From: Aphidius gifuensis
Lineage: Eukaryota; Arthropoda; Insecta; Hymenoptera; Braconidae
Reading direction: 5' to 3'
DNA: 64,000 nucleotides
NCBI RefSeq assembly: GCF_014905175.1
Contig: NC_057792.1
Span: 20,776,963 to 20,840,962, forward strand
Shown here: positions 37,501 through 50,087 of the stretch, in pieces
Position numbering within the stretch: the first letter of the stretch is position 1
How the letters are laid out: each line of letters opens with the position of its first letter
Notes under the pieces: model-generated
What the model saw: only the letters and a program-made list of their open reading frames with translations
What the model was told of the DNA's origin: nothing
Database searches by the model: none
Translations under genes and position numbers: made by a program

Positions 37501-40110
37501 AATAACTGCAACGCCAGCAAATGTTTTACTTCTTTTCTTCAGATGAAAAAATTCCAGATTAAAAAAAAATACACTAAAAATCTTTTATACATATATATTT
37601 CTAATAGTTATTATCCTGGTTGTTTTTTTTTTTTTTTTCTACATATATATATTTATAAGAGTTTGAAAAAGAAAAATCTTTTAAAAGGCCAAACTATGCT
37701 GTGCACTTTCAAGTACCATAAAGAAGTAAAGTTTTTTTCACAAATATATAGATGTATATACGTATAGAGCTATTGAACAAAAAAATAAAAAAAAATAAAT
37801 AAAAGACGCTTGGCATGCGGCATAAATTATGATAATTTTGGTAATGTGTGCGCTCGTTTAAATAAATTAATGCAAAAAGTATCTTAAATATAACCGGAAC
37901 GAGATTAAGAAATGAGAGAGAAAGATGTACATGTGATATGTATACAGATGGATAATGATAAAGAGAGAGATAGGGATGTTTTGAGATTGAGGGTTACTTT
38001 CATCTTTCCTTTTTTTTTATTTTTTTATTTTTATCTTTACGCTACTGGAGCATGCACTATCCATGGAAATTTATGCATGGCACATCCGGCTAGTTGTTGT
38101 ACAACCTTCAACTTAATATATACATATATATTAATTTTTTAATTTTATATATACACTCATTGTAAAGATGACTGTCAAGCAGCTCATGTTATCAAATTAA
38201 ATTTTTTATCTTTGTACTTGTAAAATTTATAAAATTATTTTTTTTAATTTTACGAGAATAGCAGACATTTTTCTGACAATCAATGACATTTTTTTTTTTG
38301 AATAAATTTAATTGAGTCAATTTTTTTATCCTGTCTTGTTTCATCTTACTTGACTTTTTAAATTTTTTCTTGTCTCTCAAGATATCTCTATATAATCATC
38401 GGCATAATCGATTCATTTATATTTTTTTTTTTTACTTTTTTGGGGGGGGAAGTTAAGAAAAGGGTGAAGATATTATATACAGAGAATGAGTTTCTAGACC
38501 ACCAAGGAAAATTTTATGAGTTGTCTGTGTAAATGAACGGTGAAATATCCAACAGCTGGTGAAACGATCAATTCAACCGAGAGTTATGATAGATACGTGA
38601 TACTGACAGACGTACGGTGCTCATGGGATCTGTGAGCCCCCTTAATATCCTCTCATATCTATACCGCCCCGTAGCCCTTTTCCAAAAGAGATCTGATGCA
38701 CTCGTTTCGTTTCGCTTTAAACCGATAAAAAAAAAAATTGAAAAATTAAATAAAAAACAATAATAAAAAGAGTCCAAAGTGGATAAAATACATAGAGTGG
38801 AAATACACGTGTTTCTGAGTATGTCACGTCCAGATTTTAGCTTGACGTGTATATACCCGCACATGTTTATAAAATTATGTAATCATGTGTATATAAATTT
38901 AATATTTTGATTATTCTTTCGGCTATGTATTTGTAAGTTTGTTGTGTTCATGTGTCTATTTGCGCCTTCGGGTTAACTGCTATATTATAACGGAACAAAA
39001 AATTCATGTGACCAGTATTTTCCCATGGTTTTTGAGTCTCTATACAACTATACAAGACTACACTTGACTAAAGTATAAAAATTTTTGATAATATAATTTT
39101 TCATATTTATTTATTCCATTTTATTTAACAGAATAAATTATTTACTTTAATTATTACATTAAAAACAACTAGTAACATTGTTTTTCAATATTAACCAGCC
39201 ATGCATTTTAATATGATATGCCTGCAAGCTGATATAATCATCCTATTGTTGCGACATTAAAATAAAAAATAATGTACGTATGAAATATAAAAAATTCACG
39301 AGTAAAATAATTTTTTTTCTTCTCTCTATTATCACAAAATTATCATTTACACTTTGTGTAAATAAAAAAAAAAAATTTGGCTTATGCAAATATTTTACTT
39401 TTCTTTTTTGTTTAATGAATTTTTTATTAATTCAAATTTTCATTTATTAAAAATAGTCATAATAATGCTTCAGCTAATACGCTGTATTTTCATAGTTGAT
39501 ATGCCCGGAAACAAATGACCGGTAGCTGTGTAGCTGTATATGGTTGAAATATATATATGCACACTTATAAGCATATTACTTTGTTAAATGAAAACAACCA
39601 TATCATATATGCATTCACTGCATACCACATTTACCAAAAAAAAAGAGGAAAAAAAAAAATGCCGGCTAAAACGTTTTCCGGAATCACATATGAAAATTGT
39701 ACTTAGTTTATTTATAACTGTGTGTGTTTTAAATACAAAAATTAAATGAAAATAATCCCAAGTGAAAATGTAGATGTAAAAATATTATAGTGACTGATCA
39801 TACATTTTTAAAAAAGTTTATTTTATCTAATTTGCCTGATGAAATTCACAAGAGTTACATGTATTCATGTGGAATCTTTGGAATTTCCTGCTACGTTAGA
39901 AACAGAAAGAAAGAATAATGTTTACACATGCATATTTTCTCATTTAATTTTTTACATATATGATCTTCATATTATTATATGTAGTATGGTAAAAATATTG
40001 AAGACTTCCAAGTCCTAAAAATATATAAAATTACATTTGCGTAGGTAACATTGCAATGTGCAAAAGATGATAAAAAAGAAAAAAAATTGCGTGGTATTAT
40101 TTGGTTATGC
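34572..40110. other. A+T-rich non-coding stretch
   Basis: No gene is recognised. More balanced islands lie at 34580-34600, 34675-34795 (with a TTCAGTGTACCGT initiator-like string), 35370-35500, 35760-35830, 37240-37460 and 38570-38720. Open frames over them (for example 35325-35528 -, 37305-37520 -, 38568-38864 -) match nothing known to me. An eight-G run at about 38442-38449 is an isolated oddity. Confidence 0.5.
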
Positions 40111-40600
40111 CAGTCACGTGTTAGCCTTTAAAGGCAAGGTCTTTACCCGCCAATTTGACGGCAGTACCTCTCGACGCGCTTGAATAGGACTTGGTGAAAA
40201 TACCAACGAAAGCAGTATAACCCGGGCTAACTCTGGGTAAACGACCGAAAGTCCTAACGAGCTGCAACGACTAGCTCAGTACGTGCCATCGTTGAACGTC
40301 TCATAACTTGAGATCTGTCCGGGAGCTTCTGCAGTTTCCTTGTGTTTCTTGTGTGCACAGTTGATGAAGATAATAAGAGATAGATAGATATAGGTAAATA
40401 GAGAAAGAGAAAGAATAAAAACAAAAAAAGCTCTCATATATATATAGAGAAAGATATGCATATATGCATGTGCGAAACGAAAGATCTTGCAGGACCGGTC
40501 CCGGACACTGTCCTCAGTATCTCTTTATTTTTATCGGTATATACTACGTTACAGTTTCAACCCAGAATTAATTCGTTCGCAAGACACACGAGAAGGTAGT
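40111..40600. promoter_or_regulatory. mixed-composition island, possible promoter or enhancer
   Basis: About 450 bases of markedly more balanced sequence, one of the longest such blocks outside the Fanzor gene. Stop codons are frequent in most frames, so it is not a long exon. It contains CpG-rich stretches (for example GCAGTACCTCTCGACGCGCT) and several TCAGT strings, including one at about 40514. In a genome this A+T-rich such islands often mark promoters, first exons or enhancers. The strand and target gene cannot be told. A short minus-strand frame ending at 40276 (KETAEAPGQISSYETFNDGTY) could be a small terminal exon. Confidence 0.3.
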
Positions 40601-41780
40601 TCGATATAGTTTTTTTTTTTTTTTTTTATTTTTTTTTTCATTTTTCAAATTTTATTATTATTTTTTTTATTTTATTTTTCGCTGTGGGTGGATATAAACA
40701 GAAGCAAAATGGGAGGTGCTCGAGGTTGGTTAGTTGGTTAGTTATTTTACATCGAACATTGTATAGTTATATTCTGAAAATAAAATTTAAAAATAAACGA
40801 GCTTGCACGATGTATATTACTTGGCGCGAAAATACACATTGCCAATATACCAACAGTCATTTAATTAATATATTTGATGTATTATAATTTTTTTCAAAAT
40901 GTAATATAAATTATGTCAATTTTTTTTTACAATAGAACAATTTTACAATATTGAATTAATATGAAAATCCTATATAGAACTAGTGACATCAATTTTATTT
41001 CATGAATAAGAAATTTTGAGTCTTCTGATCCGGCTTGAAAATGCTAGTGCACTAGTCATCCGGATAAGCCGTCTGTCAATGGACTTTAATCATAGACTCT
41101 GTCATCCAGGGTATATGTGTGTCTATTTTTTTTTCTTTGTGTGCGTGTATGTCCCAGGTGGTCATATGTTGTATTACATAAATATATATATATAAATCTA
41201 AACAAATAAAATATAAAAAAAAAAAAATTCCAATATATGTAGCACGGGGGTGAAAAAGCTGCCGGGCAAAAGAATAAAATATTGAAAATAACAATGATCA
41301 GTTTTGTGAATCAGACTGGTGACGATAAGCCGGATGACACGTACTAAGCAAAACGGCCCCAAGTGCTTTTCAAGTAAAAATGTCCTTCAACCACAAGAAA
41401 TACGGTTTATCGAAAATATCGATAAGAAATACGTTATTGATGTGATCCATTACTTTAGCTACAGTGTTTTGCTAGAAATATCTTGGTACCTGGTGAAACA
41501 CCAAGGGAATTCATAATCAGTATTTTCTTGTTATATATTATGCATGTGCGAATATTTTTGTGTAAATTTTGGTATTTGTCTGACAATCGGTCACATTGAA
41601 AACACGTCATGTGCATCAAAAAAAATTTGATAAAACAATTTTTCTACACTGTTACGTTTTTTGAAAAGATAATATAGCTACGCGCGCCTGTATCTATACC
41701 TTCTACAAGGTTCGTTTTTCATTGATTTTATAAACACAAGGATTATCATAAAAAAAAAAAAAAGAATGAATAAATTGACG
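40601..41780. other. A+T-rich non-coding stretch beside the satellite
   Basis: No gene is recognised. A mixed island at 41020-41150 and another at 41290-41500 carry short frames (41319-41516 +, 65 codons) without any known motif. The sequence passes directly into the satellite array at about 41780. Confidence 0.45.
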
Positions 41781-44700
41781 AAAAATTTTTTAAATTTATT
41801 TATTTACACATAAATCACACATAATTCACACGTAATTTTTAGTCTAATAACATCAAGATTGAATGTTTACTGAAAAAGTTGTGCAACCTTTATATCTTAA
41901 TTTAAAAATAAAATATAAAAATTAGAAAAAATTTTTTTTTTCAAATTTATATTTCCCCACATAAAAAACACAAAATTCGCACAAAATTTTGAGCCCAATT
42001 GCATCAAGATCTAATAATTATTAAAAAAGTTGTGCTAGCTTAATACGCCAATTTTAAAAAAAAAATGTAAAAAATAAAAAAAAAATTTTCTTTCAAATTT
42101 ATTCTTTCACACATAAAAAACACATAATTCGCACGAAATTTCAAGCCCAAGTGCATTGAGATCCGATGATTATTGAGAAAGTTGTGCTAGCTTAATATTT
42201 GAATTTTTAAAAAAAATGTAAAAAATAAAAAAAAAATTTTGTTTTTCAAATTTATTCTTTCACACATAAAAAACACATAATTCGCACAAAATTTTAAGCC
42301 CAATTGCATCAAGATCTAATAATTATTAAAAAAGTTGTGCTAGCTTAATACGCCAATCTTGAAAAAAAAATGTAAAAAATAAAAAAAAAATTTTCTTTCA
42401 AATTTATTCTTTCACACATAAAAAACACATAATTTGCACAAAATTTTCAGCCCAAGTGCATTGAGATCCGATGATTATTGAGAAAGTTGTGCTAGCTTAA
42501 TATTTGAATTTTTTTAAAAAATGTAAAAAATAAAAAAAAAATTTTTTTTCAAATTTATATTTCCCCACATAAAAAACACATAATTCGCACAAAATTTTAA
42601 GCCCAATTGCATCAAGATCTAATAATTATTAAAAAAGTTGTGCTAGCTTAATACGCCAATTTTTAAAAAAAAATGTAAAAAATAAGAAAAAAATTTTCTT
42701 TTAAATTTATTTCTTCACACAAAAAAAACACATAATTCGCACGAAATTTCAAGCCCAATTGCATCGAGATCCGATGATTATTGAGAAAGTTGTGCTAGCT
42801 TAATATGTCAATTTAAAAAAAAAATGTAAAAAATAAAAAAAAAATTTTTTTTCAAATTTATTTCTTCACACATGAAAAACACATAAATCGCACAAAATTT
42901 TAAGCCTAATTGCATCAAGATCCGATGATTATTGAAAAAGTTGTGCTAGCTTAATATTTGAATTTTAAAAAAATTAAAAATTTCTTTCAAATTTATTCTT
43001 CACACATGAAAAACACATAATTCGCACAAAATTTTAAGCCCAATTGCATCGAGATCCGATGATTATTGAGAAAGTTGTGCTAGCTTAATATTTGAATTTT
43101 AAAAAAAAAATGTAAAAAATAAAAAAAAAATTTTCTTTCAAATTTATTCTTTCACACATAAAAAACACATAATTCGCACAAAATTTCAAGCCCAATTGCA
43201 TCGAGATCCGATGATTATTGAGAAAGTTGTGCTAGCTTAATATTTGAATATAAAAAAAAAAATGTAAAAAATAAAAAAAAAATTTTTTTTCAAATTTATT
43301 TCTTCACACATGAAAAACACATAATTCGCACAAAATTTTAAGCCTAATTGCATCAAGATCCGATAATTATTGTAAAAGTTGTGCTAGCTTAATATTTGAA
43401 TTTTTAAAAAAAATATAAAAAATATTTCAAAAAATTTTCTTTCGAATTTATTTCTTCACACATAAAAAACACATAATTCGCACGAAATTTTGAGCCCAAT
43501 TGCATTAAGATCTGATGATTATTGAGAAAGTTTTGCTAGCTTAATATTTGAATTTTTAAAATGTAAAATAAAAATTTTTTCAAATTTATATTTCCACATT
43601 CACTATAATTATTCAATAAATTTAAAATACGTAAATAATTTTAAAAATTTAAATTTATTTCTTCATTATTAACACATAATTCGTAACAAAAATTTTAAGC
43701 CCAATTGCATCAAGATCTAATAATTATTAAAAAAGTTGTGCTAGCTTAATACGCCAATTTTAAAGAAAAAATGTAAAAAATAAGAAAAAAATTTTCTTTT
43801 AAATTTATTTCTTCACACAAAAAAAACACATAATTCGCACGAAATTTCAAGCCCAATTGCATCGAAATCCGATGATTATTGAGAAAGTTGTGCTAGCTTA
43901 ATATGTCAATTTAAAAAAAAAATGTAAAAAATAAAAAAAAAATTTTTTTTCAAATTTATTTCTTTACAGATGAAAAACACATAATTCGCACAAAATTTTA
44001 AGCCTAATTGCATCAAGATCCGATGATTATTGAAAAAGTTGTGCTAGCTTAATATTTGAATTTTTAAAAAAAATATAAAAAATATTTAAAAAAATTTTCT
44101 TTCAAATTTATTTCTTCACACATAAAAAACACATAATTCGCACGAAATTTTGAGCCCAATTGCATTAAGATCCGATGATTATTGAGAAAGTTGTGCTAGC
44201 TTAATATTTGAATTTTAAAAAATGTAAAATAAAAAATTTTCTTTCTTATTATTTCACACATAAAAAATAATTCTGCACATAAATTTTTCCCAATGCATCA
44301 AGATAATAAAAAAAAAAGTTGTAGCTTAATACGCCAATTTTTAAAAAAAAATGTAAAAAATAAAAAAAAAATTTTTTTTTAAATTTATTTCTTCACACAT
44401 AAAAAAACACATAATTCGCACGAAATTTCTAGCCCAATTGCATCGAGATCCGATGATTATTGAGAAAGTTGTGCTAGCTTAATATTTGAATTTTTAAAAA
44501 AATATTTTAAAAAATTTTCTTTCAAATTTATTTCTTCACACATAAAAAACACATAATTCGCACAAAATTTCAAGCCCAATTGCATTGAGATCCGATGATT
44601 ATTGAGAAAGTTGTGCTAGCTTAATATTTCAATTTTTTAAAAAAATGTAAAAAATAAAAAAAAAAATTTTTTTCAAATTTATATTTCCCCACATGAAAAA

Positions 44701-45245
44701 CACATAATTCGCACAAAATTTCAAGCCCAATTGCATCGAGATCCGATGATTATTGAGAAAGTTGTGCTAGCTTAATATTTGAATTTTTTAAAAAAATGTA
44801 AAAAATAAAAAAAAAATTTTCTTTTAAATTTATTTCTTCACACATAAAAAACACATAATTCGCGCAAAATTATGAGCCCAAGTGCATTGAGATCCGATGA
44901 TTATTGAGAAAGTTGTGCTAGCTTAATATGTCAATTTTAAAAAAAAATATAAAAAATATTTGAAAAAATTTTGTTTTTGAATTATTTCTTTACACATAAA
45001 AAACACATAATTCGCACAAAATTTTGAGCCCAATTGCATTAAGATCCGTTGATTATTTAAAAAGTTGTGCTAGCTTAATATGTGAATTTTTTAAAAAAAT
45101 GTAAAAAATAAAAAAAAAAATTTTCTTTCAAATTGATCTTTTCACACATGAAAAACACATAATTCGCACAAAATTTTAAGCCCAATTGCATCAAGATCTA
45201 ATAATTATTGAAAAAGTTGTGCTAACTTTACTTGTCAATTTAAAA
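41780..45245. repeat. 152-bp satellite DNA array
   Basis: The landmark GTTGTGCTAGCTTAAT, or a close variant, occurs 23 times. Its TGTGC start lies at 41879, 42031, 42183, 42336, 42488, 42639, 42791, 42942, 43076, 43228 and so on to 45218, and most spacings are 151-153 bases. Each monomer also carries CACATAATTCGCACAAAATT, then AAGCCCAATTGCATCAAGAT, and ends in long A and T tracts. Two tail variants (TTAATACGCCAAT and TTAATATTTGAAT) alternate at the left end. Shortened or lengthened units occur at 42942-43076 (134), 43532-43737 (205), 44192-44319 (127) and 44470-44612 (142). No protein is encoded. The outermost copies (41780-41900 and 45190-45245) are the most diverged, as is usual for satellite edges. 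Confidence 0.97.
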
Positions 45246-48200
45246 AATAATATCAAAAAAAATTTTGTTTACTCGCTCTTTTTTTTTTGTTTTTTCGTTG
45301 CTAACGAAATAAATAAAAAAATAATAGAAAAAGGCAAACAGAAAGAAATTCGTATGAAAGTAAGTGAGAAAAAAACAATGACCAATCAAATGTCCGGAAG
45401 ACCGATGATGTTTGTTTTTTTTATATTAGGAATTTATTGACATAAGATTATAGAAGAAAAATGATGGAACAAGTATGTGTTAACATATGTTAAAACCATC
45501 ACAACGCGTGGTTGAAAGATTGATCGATTTGGCTCTCAAGTTGACATTTGCACGAATCATTTTGCTCGATATTTCAACATAAGTTATCCAGATTAAATTT
45601 TCTATCATATGAAATTTCAATTTCATTAATGTTTTATTCCCAAAATTAAATTATAAATTACATATCCATCGAAAATTGACATGTATGTATCAATTATAAA
45701 ATAGTCCGTAAGATCAAACCTATATAGGTGTGAATATTTTATATATGTATACAATCCAGTAAAATCATTATTTTATTTTCATCTTTCAAAGAAATAAATT
45801 AAGCTTAATTTCTTTTTTTTTTTCAACATAAATTCTATTCTTATTTAAATTTCATACACTGAGAGATATCCTGAAAGTCAGTAATATAAAAAATCAATTT
45901 TAATTAGTTACATAAATAATTTATCTGAATTTGAAGATTCTTTATCCATTTGTATAATGACATTAAATTTTAATTGATTTCATAAATTTAAAATACAAAT
46001 TATAAAGAATTTTTTTTTTTTTTAATTTTTAATTTCCTTAAATATACCTATATGAAAATAAATTTCCATTCGTTATTCATATATTCTTATATTTTAAATT
46101 TTTTAAATTTCCAAATATTCAATACAAAAAGTTGATATTATTTTCAAAAAAACTTAATCTTTTTAATGTCAAAATGTCAATATTATTATGTCCTAAATAT
46201 ATTGAGACTCGGCGAATTTCAAGTGTCAAGAATTATATTGAAATTCTATTTATGTTTATATGTAATATGTACATGAATGTGCATCAAATGGGCTTTCAAT
46301 GTGACTAACGTCAGTGTTGACTGTTGAGTTGACACATCTCCTGAAACATGTAAACCCGCAACCAAAGCAAAAACTGTCAAAAACTATCGATAAAGTTTTA
46401 TGTACATATTATATTATTATAAAAAAAATTTTTGCAAATTATACAGAATGGTCAAGAAACATCTCTATACAATTATTTATTCTAAAATATTTTATTTTAA
46501 AATTTTGTCTTCTGCTATGCATATATTGCGTATATATATGTTGTATAATTTTATGAACTTTATATTTTCCATGTGACGTTGATTCGTACCAATTGAATTA
46601 AAATAAATGTCAAAGCGAGAAACACAAATTGCTAAGAGAGTTGTACAAGAAAGTGTGTATATTACTGCTTGTTTTTCCCTGGGGTTTACATTTATGCACG
46701 GAAGCAAACATTAGTTTAGGTTTGCTCAGGGCACGTCCAGTTTGCGTAATATCAAAACCCGACAAAAAGGTGTTTACCAAAATTATGCCCACGGGAATGG
46801 GGTAGTATTGCGAAGGGCCATGACCCTTAGCAATTTAGTAACACAACCAGTATTTCTTTGTTTATTTTTCAGTCAAATATTATTCATCAGCTTTTTTATT
46901 TACATATGTTTATTATAAACCATATATAGTTATTTTACCAACGCATATAATTTTTTAGCATTTACTTTATTATATTTATACTTCGAATCTTTCTATATAG
47001 GCAAATTCATATGTTGATTAAAAAAAAAAAAAAGGTTTAATATAAAATTTATTAATAAAAGTTTTCCGCAGTTAAAGTAAATATTTGAAAAAAAAAAAAT
47101 AAAAATATTGGTTTTAGTATACATAGAATAAAAAAAAAATAAAAGTATAATGATAAATTCATAATATTTGTATGTCGTTTTATGACAATTTAATAATGTT
47201 GAAAAAAAAATATACGAGGTTATTTTTAGAGAGAGTTAGATTGTATATTTTGACATAGGATGACCTGAGTAAACTCTCTACTCTATACATTACGACATTT
47301 ATTGATGTTGTTAGAAAATATATTTATTCTTAAACACGAGACTAAATTGACATGAGAATCGTGACAAATTTCTGAGGAAAGTGATTAAGAGAGGATGAAC
47401 GGATGTCCTGAGGTGGCAAAGCAATATGAAACCAAAAAGCTGATCCACTCTCGTATATCTTGACCTACCGCACACGTACACCGAAAGAATTATGGGGATG
47501 TGGAGGAAGGCATATTTTCCAGTTTATCTTTTTTTTTTTTTTCATTTTATTTTTACCGTGGGTTTGGTATTTTGTAATAGGTCATAGGGTCAGTCAAGCA
47601 AATACAACTTTACTATATATATTTTTTATATTTTTATTATTGTTCTTTTTTGTTTTTTTTTTTTATTCTTTTTTCAGTCTGTTTTATTTATGTCATTTTT
47701 TTAAAATTTCTTGTTCACTTTTTTAATAGCAAAATATACATATGCAGTATATGCAGCATAAACTCGGGTCAAAGAGACACTATATTTATTTATTTATTTT
47801 TTCTCACCCTTTTTTTTTTTGGTAATAATTTTATGCATAGAGAGACATAGTTTCATATGTATTTCTTTGTCGTATATTATTATCACATATTATAATTGGT
47901 TCGTTATAACAGAATGACGCATGGAAAATCATAATTACATATTACTAAACAAGTTAGATGTAAAAATAAAAAAAAAATCTAGATAAAAACAGACAGTGAT
48001 GATGATGTTGATATTTATATGAAAAAGAATAAAAAATTTAAAGTTTTTTTTAATATATTAAAATATATTTATGTCGCTATTTAAATTTATTTATTCATAA
48101 ATAAAAATATTGTATTAATTTTATGATATATTTAGTGAAATTTTTCATACACATGAGTCGGTCGAATTCTAATCATTTTGATAGAACGTTTCCTCACCCA

Positions 48201-49658
48201 GAAGGTTGACTGTCACTTAATAAAATGTCCGCCACTTGGAATCAACGATAATCACCGGGTCCGTCTGATTTGAGAGACAGGCGTTTTACCGTTTAGACGG
48301 TTATATAGCCCAGTATGTAATTTGAGTCGGCATCAAAACGACCCGAGTCCTACTACCATCACCCTCTTTATATATATCACACACGGACATTGTAATTTTT
48401 ATCTCTTTATATGTATATAAATGACATACATTCTCACATAGTTTTTCTGAAGATTGACGTATTTAAAAACCGTGAATAACTTTTTTTTTTTTTATATCAA
48501 GATTACACACCGTGACAAACATAATCGATCGTCACACACGTGCGTCTCTATACCTCAATTCACGTATATATAAAGAAGAAAAAATAAAAAAAATTCTAAT
48601 ATATTTATTACTATAAATATAGGTTTGTAAATTTTATTTTTAGATAAATTTGAATTCATTATTTATATTTTTTTTTAAAGATAAAAATTAATTTAAATAT
48701 AACCATTTTTATTTTAATTTTTTTATATAACCGCAATAAAAAATCAATGTTTGACACCTGGAAAGAAATTTATTGAGAAAAAAAAAATAAAATAAAAATA
48801 TATAATTTTTTTTGTGAAGAGCTTTAGATATGTATTTTTAGATTCAATATTGAAAAAAAATCCCTTATATGCTGAGTGAAAAATTCACGTGATCTATTGA
48901 AAACCAGAATATGGATATATATTTCTCTACAAAAGAGCAAAAAGAAAAAAATTTTTTTTTCATTGTGTATGATGTTGTGTGTCTCTCTCTTTCCTTCTCA
49001 AAAACGTTCAAGAAATAACTGCAGCACAAGCTCTTCAAGGACAGGGTGGAGTAAGGTGGTAGATGAGAACTACCATGAGGATTTTACCACGAGAGCGAGT
49101 TAGTTATATTTATATTTATTTATTTATTTATATATATAAAGAGAAAGAAAAAAAGAAAGAAAAAACCAGCGAGAGGATAGATGAGGTGAGAGAAAAAAGG
49201 ATCGAACTACGACGATGAGGGATCAACATGCCGTACTTGGTATATCTACCATTTCGCACGTATCCGGTGCCGTTATCCCCATTGAAATATGCCAGCCAGC
49301 TGAAAACATTGAGACATATCCCTTGTTGTCCCTGTCACCGTCAGGACCCACCCTATCGTTTTTATTCATTCATGTACATTTATTACGATGGAAAAATATT
49401 TGAAGCTCGTGAACGTAGCCAAAAATGGTCTCTTACTATTGTTAATACGTCTCTTTTGGTCATACTTATACCTATACCTGATTCAAAATATTTTGTATTG
49501 CTCAATGCAACTGGTCCCTATTTAAAATTTTCACGCTATTGACACCAAATTCTATTATTCATCAATAGAATCCATTTTCAAATATATATATATATATACT
49601 CAAATGAGAAAAAAAAAAAAAATTGATAAAGAAGAAAAAAAAATAATAATAATAAGAA
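45246..49658. other. A+T-rich non-coding stretch
   Basis: No gene is recognised. Mixed islands lie at 46190-46400, 46670-46850, 47390-47520, 48150-48370 and 49000-49420. The last holds overlapping frames at 49215-49403 and 49228-49542 (+, 104 codons, with a Cys/Pro-rich stretch) that resemble no known family. They lack splice or promoter support. Confidence 0.45.
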
Positions 49659-50087
49659 ATGATGATGCGGAGATCGTACTTTGGTTGCTCATATTTCGTG
49701 GTAAATATTTGCCTTTGGTTTACTGTTTTCATTCAAGTTTGTATATATACACACATCAAATTCACTGTCTGGATTAGAAAAAAAATGTGCGCATATATTT
49801 TGAAACACGAGACATATTGTGTAAGATATTTTGACCTTAATATTTTGAGATTTTTATCGATCGACATTGTATACATGTTTTTTTATTTTTTAAAACTTTT
49901 GTATATGAATATGTTGATATGTGCAGTATATATAAATCAGGTTGTTTGTGGTTTCGCATTTCCGATAATGATGAACGTGCAGATGTTGACCAGGTGGCGC
50001 TGGTTAATAATGTTGCGCATATATATCAAGCATCCTCTTGAGATTTTCCGCAGGTGTCACAAGTTATGGTGTGGACAATGTATCTGA
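49659..50087 (+). CDS. 142-codon open frame, unknown and doubtful
   Basis: The frame opens with three ATG codons at 49659 and ends TGA at 50087. The predicted product has several hydrophobic stretches that could span a membrane and a Cys/Arg-rich C-terminus (RRCHKLWCGQCI). I recognise no family. Length alone makes it less likely to be chance than most frames here, and its last 120 bases are of mixed composition. No Kozak-like context, intron or neighbour supports expression. Confidence 0.18.
   Translation: MMMRRSYFGCSYFVVNICLWFTVFIQVCIYTHIKFTVWIRKKMCAYILKHETYCVRYFDLNILRFLSIDIVYMFFYFLKLLYMNMLICAVYINQVVCGFAFPIMMNVQMLTRWRWLIMLRIYIKHPLEIFRRCHKLWCGQCI

Noticed and set aside
41780..45245. Possible CRISPR-like array because of regular repeats
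   Set aside because: Repeat and spacer are not separable: the whole 152-base unit is repeated, the host is eukaryotic and there are no cas genes. It is a satellite.
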